From: JBJHBP01 sp050485645
GTDB taxonomy: Bacteria > Pseudomonadota > Gammaproteobacteria > Steroidobacterales > Rariloculaceae
Direction: 5' to 3'
NCBI GenBank assembly: GCA_050485645.1
Contig: JBJHBT010000016.1
Location: 19,709 to 83,708, forward strand
Length of the DNA stretch: 64,000 nucleotides
Shown here: piece after piece, positions 63,905 through 64,000 of the stretch
How positions within the stretch are numbered: the stretch's first letter is position 1
How the letters are laid out: each line of letters opens with the position of its first letter
Translations under genes and position numbers: made by a program
The notes under the pieces: generated by a model
Told to the model about the DNA's origin: nothing
Databases searched by the model: none
What the model saw: only the letters and a program-made list of their open reading frames with translations

Positions 63905-64000
63905 GAGCATCCCCCTTTTTCGGGGCGTCCGCGGCCATGGATGGCCGCGGCCGAGGCGCATGGACGCTCTTCCGCCGTCCCCGAAAAAAGGGGGATGCTC
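63905..64000. repeat. Composite inverted-repeat element at the window edge
   Basis: Outer arms GAGCATCCCCCTTTTT-CGGGG (63905-63925) and its complement (63979-64000) match over 21-22 bases with one extra A/T. Inside lies a 10-bp palindrome CCGCGGCCAT/ATGGCCGCGG with a 2-base loop. The element is about 96 bases, like a BIME/REP- or MITE-type repeat or a long RNA hairpin. GGGTC repeats (63878-63896) flank it on the left. The right edge coincides with the window end, so it may extend. Confidence 0.8.

Overview
The window is high-GC chromosomal DNA of a gammaproteobacterium whose genus I cannot name. The evidence is the gene orders phoB-phoR-phoU-dsbB, glrK-qseG-like-glrR and dapD-dapE, together with gltX, dusA, tsaB and mobA of proteobacterial type. 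There is no phage, insertion sequence, rRNA or CRISPR array. Two tRNA genes are present.

Region by region: (1) 1-9744 is an exopolysaccharide or surface-glycan cluster. It holds an asparagine synthase-type amidotransferase (5' end outside the window), two GT2 and two GT4 glycosyltransferases, a WecG/TagA-family transferase on the opposite strand, a DegT-family sugar aminotransferase and a GT61-like glycosyltransferase. Genes 1912-5157 look more AT-rich than their neighbours. (2) 9711-16573 holds an MBL-fold hydrolase, an aldo/keto reductase, gltX, a coiled-coil gene built on 33-bp repeats, a VapBC-type toxin-antitoxin pair, tRNA-Ala(GGC), tRNA-Glu(UUC) and mobA. (3) 17034-24313 holds a second sugar aminotransferase overlapping a PrsR-type sigma-54 activator (the regulator of PEP-CTERM/exosortase glycan systems), then on the minus strand galE and a GlrK-QseG-GlrR-type signalling operon. 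(4) 24370-35588 holds a lipoprotein with a gluzincin-type zinc site, a 1200-residue PAS/GAF/GGDEF/EAL protein, dusA, a methyltransferase, an adenylate cyclase-FHA protein, a glycine-zipper protein and a secreted FG-GAP protein. (5) 35602-39422 holds an unknown gene translationally coupled to a ketoacyl synthase III fused to a heme-oxygenase-like diiron domain, then an HDOD protein. (6) 39560-45340 holds a three-gene ABC exporter with two DUF3526-type permeases, divergent from a TonB-dependent receptor. A 15-bp near-perfect Zur-type palindrome lies between them. (7) 45570-53107 holds two very large tandem paralogues made of W-x-DP-type helical repeats, a small unknown gene and a NatAB-like ABC exporter. 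(8) 53153-64000 is housekeeping: pckG, a DinG-like helicase, tsaB, phoB-phoR-phoU, dsbB, dapE and dapD, ending in a roughly 96-bp inverted-repeat element.

Functional links: glycan assembly genes sit near PrsR and GalE (UDP-sugar supply), and two-component and c-di-nucleotide or cAMP signalling genes are abundant. The most novel candidates are the KAS III-diiron oxygenase fusion with its coupled partner, the putative zinc-controlled TonB/DUF3526 module, and the paired repeat proteins. Starts were chosen by Shine-Dalgarno sites, overlaps and family N-termini. All family calls come from reading motifs, not from database searches.
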